Source: Maratus speciosus (lineage: Eukaryota; Arthropoda; Arachnida; Araneae; Salticidae). Taken from it: DNA of 64,000 nucleotides. Position 1 is the first letter of the stretch; every line of letters starts with the position of its first letter. The DNA lies in the NCBI GenBank assembly GCA_963932465.1, contig CAWVRF010001043.1, positions 62,001 to 126,000 on the forward strand, read 5' to 3'. This document shows positions 51,354 through 63,500 of the stretch, one piece after another. The notes under the pieces are model-generated. The model did not search any database. It saw only the letters and a list, made by a program, of their open reading frames with translations, and was not told the DNA's origin. The position numbers were made by a program, and so were the translations under genes.

Positions 51354-52753
51354 ACCGAATATATTGTTTCAACAATCAAAGCATTGTTAGAAAATTCATC
51401 AGAAAGAGTTACCGCATATAAAACACGCAATATTTATGAATTGAATTCCGGTGCAGGGCTGAAAATTAATTTCTTAATAAATAATAAAGCGAAAACGAAT
51501 ATGTTGTTTCAACAATCAAAGCATTGTTAGAAAATTCATCAGAAAGAGTTACCGCATATAAAACACGCAATATTTATGAATTGAATTCCGGTGCACCGCT
51601 GAAAATTAATTTCTTAATAAATAATAAAGCGAAACCGAATATATTGTTTCAACAATCAAAGCATTGTTAGAAAATTCCTCAGAAAGTGTTACTGCATATA
51701 AAACACGCAATATTTATGAATTGAATTCCGGTGCACCGCTGAAAATTAATTTCTTAATAAATAATAAAGCGAAACCGAATATATTGTTTCAACAATCAAA
51801 GCATTGTTAGAAAATTCATCAGAAAGATTTACCGCATGTAAAACACGCAATATTTATGAATTGAATTCCGGTGCAGGGCTGAAAATTAATTTCTTAATAA
51901 ATAATAAAGCGAAACCGAATATATTGTTTCAACAATCAAAGCATTGTTAGAAAATTCATCAGAAAGAGTTACCGCATATAAAACACGCAATATTTATAAA
52001 CTGAATTCCGGTGCAGGGCTCAAAATTAATTTCTTAGTAAATAATAAAGCGAAACCGAATATATTGTTTAAACAATCAAAGCATTGTTAGAAAATTCATC
52101 AGAAAGAGTTACCGCATATAAAACACGCAATATTTATGAATTGAATTCCGTTGCAGGGCTGAAAATTAATTTCTTAATAAATAATAAAGCGAAACCGAAT
52201 ATATTGTTTCAACAATCAAAGCATTGTTAGAAAATTCATCAGAAAGAGTTACCGCATAAAAAACACGCAATATTTATGAATTGAATTTCGGTGCAGGGCT
52301 GAAAATTAATTTCTTAATAAATAATAAAGCGAAACCGAATATATTGTTTCAACAATCAAAGCATTGTTAGAAAATTCATCAGAAAGATTTCCCGCATATA
52401 AAACACGCAATATTTATGAATTGAATTCTGGTGCAGGGCTGAAAATTAATTTCTTAATAAATAATAAAGCGAAACAGAATATATTGTTTCAACAATCAAA
52501 GCATTGTTAAAAAATTCATCAGAAAGAGTTACCGCATATAAAACATGCAATATTTATGAATTGAATCCCGGTGCAGGGCTCAAAATTAATTTCTTAGTAA
52601 ATAATAAAGCGAAACCGAATATATTGTTTAAACAATCAAAGCATTGTTAGAAAATTCATCAGAAAGAGTTACCGCATATAAAACACGCAATATTTATGAA
52701 TTGAATTTCGGTGCACCGCTGAAAATTAATTTCTTAATAAATAATAAAGCGAA
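51218..52753 (+). repeat. 11-mer tandem pair, unit 1 (1536 bp)
   Basis: Eleven units beginning with a 136-bp unit (51218-51353) that has caatgtattg and a78, followed by consensus, aatatgttg/caccg, cctcag, catgtaaa, tataaactg I, ttccgttgc J, cataaaaaac/tttcgg, atttcccg, cagaata with ttaaaaaa, and F. It repeats immediately at an offset of 1536 bp, that is 11 x 140 less 4. Confidence 0.9.
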
Positions 52754-52889
52754 ACCGAATATATTGTTTCAACAATCAATGTATTGTTAGAAAATTCATC
52801 AGAAAGAGTTACCGCATATAAAACACGCAAAATTTATGAATTGAATTCCGGTGCAGGGCTGAAAATTAATTTCTTAATAAATAACCGAA
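52754..52889 (+). repeat. 136-bp monomer on a B-like background (second copy)
   Basis: Copy of 51218-51353 at 1536 bp, the length of the 11-mer unit. Confidence 0.93.
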
Positions 52890-54289
52890 ACCGAATATAT
52901 TGTTTCAACAATCAAAGCATTGTTAGAAAATTCATCAGAAAGAGTTACCGCATATAAAACACGCAATATTTATGAATTGAATTCCGGTGCAGGGCTGAAA
53001 ATTAATTTCTTAATAAATAATAAAGCGAAAACGAATATGTTGTTTCAACAATCAAAGCATTGTTAGAAAATTCATCAGAAAGAGTTACCGCATATAAAAC
53101 ACGCAATATTTATGAATTGAATTCCGGTGCACCGCTGAAAATTAATTTCTTAATAAATAATAAAGCGAAACCGAATATATTGTTTCAACAATCAAAGCAT
53201 TGTTAGAAAATTCCTCAGAAAGTGTTACTGCATATAAAACACGCAATATTTATGAATTGAATTCCGGTGCACCGCTGAAAATTAATTTCTTAATAAATAA
53301 TAAAGCGAAACCGAATATATTGTTTCAACAATCAAAGCATTGTTAGAAAATTCATCAGAAAGATTTACCGCATGTAAAACACGCAATATTTATGAATTGA
53401 ATTCCGGTGCAGGGCTGAAAATTAATTTCTTAATAAATAATAAAGCGAAACCGAATATATTGTTTCAACAATCAAAGCATTGTTAGAAAATTGATCAGAA
53501 AGAGTTACCGCATATAAAACACGCAATATTTATAAACTGAATTCCGGTGCAGGGGTCAAAATTAATTTCTTAGTAAATAATAAAGCGAAACCGAATATAT
53601 TGTTTAAACAATCAAAGCATTGTTAGAAAATTCATCAGAAAGAGTTACCGCATATAAAACACGCAATATTTATGAATTGAATTCCGTTGCAGGGCTGAAA
53701 ATTAATTTCTTAATAAATAATAAAGCGAAACCGAATATATTGTTTCAACAATCAAAGCATTGTTAGAAAATTCATCAGAAAGAGTTACCGCATAAAAAAC
53801 ACGCAATATTTATGAATTGAATTTCGGTGCAGGGCTGAAAATTAATTTCTTAATAAATAATAAAGCGAAACCGAATATATTGTTTCAACAATCAAAGCAT
53901 TGTTAGAAAATTCATCAGAAAGATTTCCCGCATATAAAACACGCAATATTTATGAATTGAATTCTGGTGCAGGGCTGAAAATTAATTTCTTAATAAATAA
54001 TAAAGCGAAACAGAATATATTGTTTCAACAATCAAAGCATTGTTAAAAAATTCATCAGAAAGAGTTACCGCATATAAAACATGCAATATTTATGAATTGA
54101 ATCCCGGTGCAGGGCTCAAAATTAATTTCTTAGTAAATAATAAAGCGAAACCGAATATATTGTTTAAACAATCAAAGCATTGTTAGAAAATTCATCAGAA
54201 AGAGTTACCGCATATAAAACACGCAATATTTATGAATTGAATTTCGGTGCACCGCTGAAAATTAATTTCTTAATAAATAATAAAGCGAA
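52754..54289 (+). repeat. 11-mer tandem pair, unit 2 (1536 bp)
   Basis: Same eleven units as 51218-52753, again starting with the caatgtattg 136-bp unit (52754-52889). Private differences include ttgatcag near 53492 and caggggtcaa near 53552. After F the order changes to the gcgtttctg series instead of a third copy. Confidence 0.9.
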
Positions 54290-57200
54290 ACCGAATATAT
54301 TTTTTCAACAATCAAAGTATTGTTAGAAAATTCATCAGAAAGCGTTTCTGCATATAAAACACGCAATATTTATGAATTGAATTCCGGTGCACCGCTGAAA
54401 ATTAATTTCTTAATAAATAATAAAGCGAAACCGAATATATTGTTTCAACAATCAAAGCATTGTTAGAAAATTCATCAGAAAGAGTTACCGCATATAAAAC
54501 ACGCAATATTTATGAATTGAATTCCGGTGCAGGGCTGAAAATTAATTTCTTAGTAAATAATAAAGCGAAAACGAATATATTGTTTAAACAATCAAAGCAT
54601 TGTTAGAAAATTCATCAGAAAGAGTTACCGCATTTAAAACACGCAATATTTATGAATTGAATTCCGGTGCAGGGCTCAAAATTAATTTCTTAATAAATAA
54701 TAAAGCGAAACCGAATATATTGTTTCAACAATCAAAGCATTGTTAGAAAATTCATCAGAAAGAGTTACCGCATATAAAACACGCAATATTTATGAATTGA
54801 ATCCCGGTGCAGGGCTCAAAATTAATTTCGTAATAAATAATAAAGCGAAACCGAATATATTGTTTCAACAATCAAAGCATTGTTAGAAAATTCATCAGAA
54901 AGAGTTACCTCATATAAAACACGCAATATTTATGAATTGAATTCCGGTGCAGGGCTGAAAATTAATTTCTTAATAAATAACCGAAACCGAATATATTGTT
55001 TCAACAATCAAAGCATTGTTAGAAAATTCATCAGAAAGAGTTACCGCATATAAAACACGCAATATTTATGAATTGAATTCCGGTGCAGGGCTGAAAATTA
55101 ATTTATTAATAAATAATAAAGCGAAACCGAATATATTGTTTCAACAATCAAAGCATTGTTAGAAAATTCATCAGAAAGAGCTACTGCATATAAAACACAC
55201 AATATTTATGAATTGAATTCCGGTGCAGGGCTGAAAATTAATTTCTTAATAAATAATAAAGCGAAACCGAATATATTGTTTCAACAATCAAAGCATTGTT
55301 AGAAAATTCATCAGAAAGATTTACCGCATATAAAACACGCAATATTTATGAATTGAATTCTGGTGCAGGGCTGAAAATTAATTTCTTAATAAATAATAAA
55401 GCGAAACAGAATATATTGTTTCAACAATCAAAGCATTGTTAGAAAATTCATCAGAAAGAGTTACCGCATATAAAACATGCAATATTTATGAATTGAATCC
55501 CGGTGCAGGGCTCAAAATTAATTTCTTAGTAAATGATAAAGCGAAACCGAATATATTGTTTCAACAATTAAAGCATTGTTAGAAAATTCATCAGAAAGAT
55601 TTACCGCATATAAAACACGCAATATTTATGAATTGAATTCCGGTGCAGGGCTGAAAATTAATTTCTTAATAAATAATAAAGCGAAACCGAATATATTGTT
55701 TCAACAATCAAAGCATTGTTAGAAAATTCATCTGAATGAGTTACCGCATATAAAACACGCAATATTTATGAACTGAATTCCGGTGCAGGGCTCAAAATTA
55801 ACTTCTTAGTAAATAATAAAGCGAAACCGAATATATTGTTTAAACAATCAAAGCATTGTTAGAAAATTCATCAGAAAGAGTTACCGCATATAAAACACGC
55901 AAAATTTATGAATTGAATTCCGGTGCAGGGCTGAAAATTAATTTCTTAATAAATAATAAAGCGAAACCGAATATATTGTTTCAACAATCAAAGCATTGTT
56001 AGAAAATTCATCAGAAAGAGTTACCGCATATAAAACACGCAATATTTATGAATTGAATTTCGGTGCACCGCTGAAAATTAATTTCTTAATAAATAATAAA
56101 GCGAAACCGAATATATTGTTTCAACAATCAAAGTATTGTTAGAAAATTCATCAAAAAGAGTTACCGCATATAAAACACGCAAAATTTATGAATTGAATTC
56201 CGGTGCAGGGCTGAAAATTAATTTCTTAATAAATAATAAAGCGAAACCGAATATATTGTTTCAACAATCATAGCATTGTTAGAAAATTCATCACAAAGAG
56301 TTACCGCATATAAAACACGCAATATTTATGAATTGAATCCCGGTGCAGGGCTGAAAATTAATTTCTTAATAAATAATAAAGCGAAACTGAATATATTGTT
56401 TCAACAATCAAAGCATTGTTAGAAAATTCATCAGAAAGAGTTACCGCATATAAAACACGCAATATTTATGAATTGAATTCCGGTACAGGGCTGAAAATTA
56501 ATTTCTTAATAAATAATAAAGCGAAACCGAATATATTGTTTCAACAATCAGAGCATTGTTAGAAAATTCATCAGAAAGAGTTACCGCATATAAAACACGC
56601 AATATTTATGAATTGAATTCCGGTGCAGGGCTGAAAATTAATTTCTTGATAAATAATAAAGCGAAACCGAATATATTGTTTCAACAATCAAAGAATTGTT
56701 AGAAAATTCATCAGAAAGAGTTACCGCATATAAAACACGCAATATTTATGAATTGAATTCCGGTGCAGGGCTGAAAATTCATTTCTTAATAAATAATAAA
56801 GCGAAACCGAATATATTGTTTCAACAATCAAAGCATTGTTAGAAAATTCATCAGAAAGAGTTACTGCATATAAAACACGCAATATTTATGAATTGAATTC
56901 CGGTGCACCGCTGAAAATTAATTTCTTAATAAATAATAAAGCGAAACCGAATATATTGTTTCAACAATCAAAGCATTGTTAGAAAATTCATCAGAAAGAT
57001 TTACCGCATGTAAAACACGCAATATTTATGAATTGAAACCCGGTGCAGGGCTGAAAATTAATTTCTTAATAAATAATAAAGCGAAACCGAATATATTGTT
57101 TCAACAATCAAAGCATTGTTAGAAAATTCATCAGAAAGAGTTACCGCATATAAAACACGCAATATTTATGAACTGAATTCCGGTGCAGGGCTCAAAATTA

Positions 57201-57505
57201 ATTTCTTAGTAAATAATAAAGCGAAACCGAATATATTGTTTAAACAATCAAAGCATTGTTAGAAAATTCATCAGAAAGAGTTACCGCATATAAAACACGC
57301 AATATTTATGAATTGAATTTCGGTGCACCGCTGAAAATTAATTTCTTAATAAATAATAAAGCGAAACCGAATATATTGTTTCAACAATCAAAGTATTGTT
57401 AGAAAATTCATCAGAAAGAGTTACCGCATATAAAACACGCAAAATTTATGAATTGAATTCCGGTGCAGGGCTGAAAATTAATTTCTTAATAAATAATAAA
57501 GCGAA
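54290..57505 (+). repeat. Middle copy of the large domain 2 block
   Basis: Continues from the 11-mer pair with gcgtttctg, consensus, catttaaaac and M-like units and the 136-bp unit 54850-54985. Then come aatttatta, gagctactg, ttctgg, cagaata, caattaaag, atctgaatgag, B, D, tccggtacag, cagagca, attcattt, ttactgc, catgtaaa (private gaaacccgg near 57036), I, F and B. It is related to 47298-49957 and 60578-63237 but lacks their private changes and is one unit shorter. Confidence 0.85.
54850..54985 (+). repeat. 136-bp monomer, tcatat background
   Basis: Same loss and tcatat marker; followed by the aatttatta unit as at 47298. Confidence 0.94.
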
Positions 57506-58345
57506 ACCGAATATATTGTTTCAACCTTCATAGCATTGTTAGAAAATTCATCACAAAGAGTTACCGCATATAAAACACGCAATATTTATGAATTGAATTC
57601 CGGTGCAGGGCTGAAAATTAATTTCTTAATAAATAATAAAGCGAAAACGAATATGTTGTTTCAACAATCAAAGCATTGTTAGAAAATTCATCAGAAAGAT
57701 TTCCCGCATATAAAACACGCAATATTTATGAATTGAATTCTGGTGCAGGGCTGAAAATTAATTTCTTAATAAATAATAAAGCGAAACAGAATATATTGTT
57801 TCAACAATCAAAGCATTGTTAGAAAATTCATCAGAAAGAGTTACCGCATATAAAACATGCAATATTTATGAATTGAATCCCGGTGCAGGGCTCAAAATTA
57901 ATTTCTTAGTAAATGATAAAGCGAAACCGAATATATTGTTTAAACAATCAAAGCATTGTTAGAAAATTCATCAGAAAGAGTTACCGCATATAAAACACGC
58001 AATATTTATGAATTGAATTTCGGTGCACCGCTGAAAATTAATTTCTTAATAAATAATAAAGCGAAACCGAATATATTTTTTCAACAATCAAAGTATTGTT
58101 AGAAAATTCATCAGAAAGCGTTTCTGCATATAAAACACGCAATATTTATGAATTGAATTCCGGTGCAGGGCTGAAAATTAATTTCTTAATAAATAATAAA
58201 GCGAAACCGAATATATTGTTTCAACAATCAAAGCATTGTTAGAAAATTCATCAGAAAGAGTTACCGCATATAAAACACGCAATATTTATGAATTGAATCC
58301 CGGTGCAGGGCTCAAAATTAATTTCGTAATAAATAATAAAGCGAA

Positions 58346-58481
58346 ACCGAATATATTGTTTCAACAATCAAAGCATTGTTAGAAAATTCATCAGAAAGAG
58401 TTACCTCATATAAAACACGCAATATTTATGAATTGAATTCCGGTGCAGGGCTGAAAATTAATTTCTTAATAAATAACCGAA
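58346..58481 (+). repeat. 136-bp monomer, tcatat background
   Basis: Partner of 45206-45341 in the large duplication (offset 13140). Confidence 0.94.
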
Positions 58482-60441
58482 ACCGAATATATTGTTTCAA
58501 CAATCAAAGCATTGTTAGAAAATTCATCAGAAAGAGTTACCGCATATAAAACACGCAATATTTATGAATTGAATTCCGGTGCAGGGCTGAAAATTAATTT
58601 CTTAATAAATAATAAAGCGAAAACGAATATGTTGTTTCAACAATCAAAGCATTGTTAGAAAATTCATCAGAAAGAGTTACCGCATATAAAACACGCAATA
58701 TTTATGAATTGAATTCCGGTGCACCGCTGAAAATTAATTTCTTAATAAATAATAAAGCGAAACCGAATATATTGTTTCAACAATCAAAGCATTGTTAGAA
58801 AATTCCTCAGAAAGTGTTACTGCATATAAAACACGCAATATTTATGAATTGAATTCCGGTGCACCGCTGAAAATTAATTTCTTAATAAATAATAAAGCGA
58901 AACCGAATATATTGTTTCAACAATCAAAGCATTGTTAGAAAATTCATCAGAAAGATTTACCGCATGTAAAACACGCAATATTTATGAATTGAATTCCGGT
59001 GCAGGGCTGAAAATTAATTTCTTAATAAATAATAAAGCGAAACCGAATATATTGTTTCAACAATCAAAGCATTGTTAGAAAATTCATCAGAAAGAGTTAC
59101 CGCATATAAAACACGCAATATTTATAAACTGAATTCCGGTGCAGGGCTCAAAATTAATTTCTTAGTAAATAATAAAGCGAAACCGAATATATTGTTTCAA
59201 CAATCAAAGCATTGTTAGAAAATTCATCAGAAAGATTTACCGCATATAAAACACGCAATATTTATGAATTGAATTCCGTTGCAGGGCTGAAAATTAATTT
59301 CTTAATAAATAATAAAGCGAAACCGAATATATTGTTTCAACAATCAAAGCATTGTTAGAAAATTCATCAGAAAGAGTTACCGCATAAAAAACACGCAATA
59401 TTTATGAATTGAATTTCGGTGCAGGGCTGAAAATTAATTTCTTAATAAATAATAAAGCGAAACCGAATATATTGTTTCAACAATCAAAGCATTGTTAGAA
59501 AATTCATCAGAAAGATTTCCCGCATATAAAACACGCAATATTTATGAATTGAATTCTGGTGCAGGGCTGAAAATTAATTTCTTAATAAATAATAAAGCGA
59601 AACAGAATATATTGTTTCAACAATCAAAGCATTGTTAAAAAATTCATCAGAAAGAGTTACCGCATATAAAACATGCAATATTTATGAATTGAATCCCGGT
59701 GCAGGGCTCAAAATTAATTTCTTAGTAAATAATAAAGCGAAACCGAATATATTGTTTAAACAATCAAAGCATTGTTAGAAAATTCATCAGAAAGAGTTAC
59801 CGCATATAAAACACGCAATATTTATGAATTGAATTTCGGTGCACCGCTGAAAATAAATTTCTTAATAAATAATAAAGCGAAACCGAATATATTTTTTCAA
59901 CAATCAAAGTATTGTTAGAAAATTCATCAGAAAGCGTTTCTGCATATAAAACACGCAATATTTATGAATTGAATTCCGGTGCACCGCTGAAAATTAATTT
60001 CTTAATAAATAATAAAGCGAAACCGAATATATTGTTTCAACAATCAAAGCATTGTTAGAAAATTCATCAGAAAGAGTTACCGCATATAAAACACGCAATA
60101 TTTATGAATTGAATTCCGGTGCAGGGCTGAAAATTAATTTCTTAGTAAATAATAAAGCGAAAACGAATATATTGTTTAAACAATCAAAGCATTGTTAGAA
60201 AATTCATCAGAAAGAGTTACCGCATTTAAAACACGCAATATTTATGAATTGAATTCCGGTGCAGGGCTCAAAATTAATTTCTTAATAAATAATAAAGCGA
60301 AACCGAATATATTGTTTCAACAATCAAAGCATTGTTAGAAAATTCATCAGAAAGAGTTACCGCATATAAAACACGCAATATTTATGAATTGAATCCCGGT
60401 GCAGGGCTCAAAATTAATTTCGTAATAAATAATAAAGCGAA

Positions 60442-60577
60442 ACCGAATATATTGTTTCAACAATCAAAGCATTGTTAGAAAATTCATCAGAAAGAGTTAC
60501 CTCATATAAAACACGCAATATTTATGAATTGAATTCCGGTGCAGGGCTGAAAATTAATTTCTTAATAAATAACCGAA
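60442..60577 (+). repeat. 136-bp monomer, tcatat background
   Basis: Partner of 47162-47297 in the large duplication (offset 13280). Confidence 0.94.
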
Positions 60578-63500
60578 ACCGAATATATTGTTTCAACAAT
60601 CAAAGCATTGTTAGAAAATTCATCAGAAAGAGTTACCGCATATAAAACACGCAATATTTATGAATTGAATTCCGGTGCAGGGCTGAAAATTAATTTATTA
60701 ATAAATAATAAAGCGAAACCGAATATATTGTTTCAACAATCAAAGCATTGTTAGAAAATTCATCAGAAAGAGCTACTGCATATAAAACACACAATATTTA
60801 TGAATTGAATTCCGGTGCAGGGCTGAAAATTAATTTCTTAATAAATAATAAAGCGAAACCGAATATATTGTTTCAACAATCAAAGCATTGTTAGAAAATT
60901 CATCAGAAAGATTTACCGCATATAAAACACCCAATATTTATGAATTGAATTCTGGTGCAGGGCTGAAAATTAATTTCTTAATAAATAATAAAGCGAAACA
61001 GAATATATTGTTTCAACAATCAAAGCATTGTTAGAAAATTCATCAGAAAGAGTTACCGCATATAAAACATGCAATATTTATGAATTGAATCCCGGTGCAG
61101 GGCTCAAAATTAATTTCTTAGTAAATGATAAAGCGAAACCGAATATATTGTTTCAACAATTAAAGCATTGTTAGAAAATTCATCAGAAAGATTTACCGCA
61201 TATAAAACACGCAATATTTATGAATTGAATTCCGGTGCAGGGCTGAAAATTAATTTCTTAATAAATAATAAAGCGAAACCGAATATATTGTTTCAACAAT
61301 CAAAGAATTGGTAGAAAATTCATCTGAAAGAGTTACCGCATATAAAACACGCAATATTTATGAACTGAATTCCGGTGCAGGGCTCAAAATTAACTTCTTA
61401 GTAAATAATAAAGCGAAACCGAATATATTGTTTAAACAATCAAAGCATTGTTAGAAAATTCATCAGAAAGAGTTACCGCATATAAAACACGCAAAATTTA
61501 TGAATTGAATTCCGGTGCAGGGCTGAAAATTAATTTCTTAATAAATAATAAAGCGAAACCGAATATATTGTTTCAACAATCAAAGCATTGTTAGAAAATT
61601 CATCAGAAAGAGTTACCGCATATAAAACACGCAATATTTATGAATTGAATTTCGGTGCACCGCTGAAAATTAATTTCTTAATAAATAATAAAGCGAAACC
61701 GAATATATTGTTTCAACAATCAAAGTATTGTTAGAAAATTCATCAAAAAGAGTTACCGCATATAAAACACGCAAAATTTATGAATTGAATTCCGGTGCAG
61801 GGCTGAAAATTAATTTCTTAATAAATAATAAAGCGAAACCGAATATATTGTTTCAACAATCATAGCATTGTTAGAAAATTCATCACAAAGAGTTACCGCA
61901 TATAAAACACGCAATATTTATGAATTGAATCCCGGTGCAGGGCTGAAAATTAATTTCTTAATAAATAATAAAGCGAAACTGAATATATTGTTTCAACAAT
62001 CAAAGCATTGTTAGAAAATTCATCAGAAAGAGTTACCGCATATAAAACACGCAATATTTATGAATTGAATTCCAGTACAGGGCTGAAAATTAATTTCTTA
62101 ATAAATAATAAAGCGAAACCGAATATATTGTTTCAACAATCAGAGCATTGTTAGAAAATTCATCAGAAAGAGTTACCGCATATAAAACACGCAATATTTA
62201 TGAATTGAATCCCGGTGCAGGGCTGAAAATTAATTTCTTAATAAATAATAAAGCGAAACTGAATATATTGTTTCAACAATCAAAGCATTGTTAGAAAATT
62301 CATCAGAAAGAGTTACCGCATATAAAACACGCAATATTTATGAATTGAATTCCGAAGCAGGGCTGAAAATTAATTTCTTGATAAATAATAAAGCGAAACC
62401 GAATATATTGTTTCAACAATCAAAGAATTGTTAGAAAATTCATCAGAAAGAGTTACCGCATATAAAACACGCAATATTTATGAATTGAATTCCGGTGCAG
62501 GGCTGAAAATTCATTTCTTAATAAATAATAAAGCGAAACCGAATATATTGTTTCAACAATCAAAGCATTGTTAGAAAATTCATCAGAAAGAGTTACTGCA
62601 TATAAAACACGCAATATTTATGAATTGAATTCCGGTGCACCGCTGAAAATTAATTTCTTAATAAATAATAAAGCGAAACCGAATATATTGTTTCAACAAT
62701 CAAAGCATTGTTAGAAAATTCATCAGAAAGATTTACCGCATGTAAAACACGCAATATTTATGAATTGAATTCCGGTGCAGGGCTGAAAATTAATTTCTTA
62801 ATAAATAATAAAGCGAAACCGAATATATTGTTTCAACAATCAAAGCATTGTTAGAAAATTCATCAGAAAGAGTTACCGCATATAAAACACGCAATATTTA
62901 TGAACTGAATTCCGGTGCAGGGCTCAAAATTAATTTCTTAGTAAATAATAAAGCGAAACCGAATATATTGTTTAAACAATCAAAGCATTGTTAGAAAATT
63001 CATCAGAAAGAGTTACCGCATATAAAACACGCAATATTTATGAATTGAATTTCGGTGCACCGCTGAAAATTAATTTCTTAATAAATAATAAAGCGAAACC
63101 GAATATATTGTTTCAACAATCAAAGTATTGTTAGAAAATTCATCAGAAAGAGTTACCGCATATAAAACACGCAAAATTTATGAATTGAATTCCGGTGCAG
63201 GGCTGAAAATTAATTTCTTAATAAATAATAAAGCGAAACCGAATATATTGTTTCAACCTTCATAGCATTGTTAGAAAATTCATCACAAAGAGTTACCGCA
63301 TATAAAACACGCAATATTTATGAACTGAATTCCGGTGCAGGGCTGAAAATTAATTTCTTAATAAATAATAAAGCGAAACCGAATATATTGTTTCAACAAT
63401 CAAAGCATTGTTAGAAAATTCATCAGAAAGAGTTACCGCATATAAAACACGCAATATTTATGAATTGAATTCCGGTACAGGGCTGAAAATTAATTTCTTA

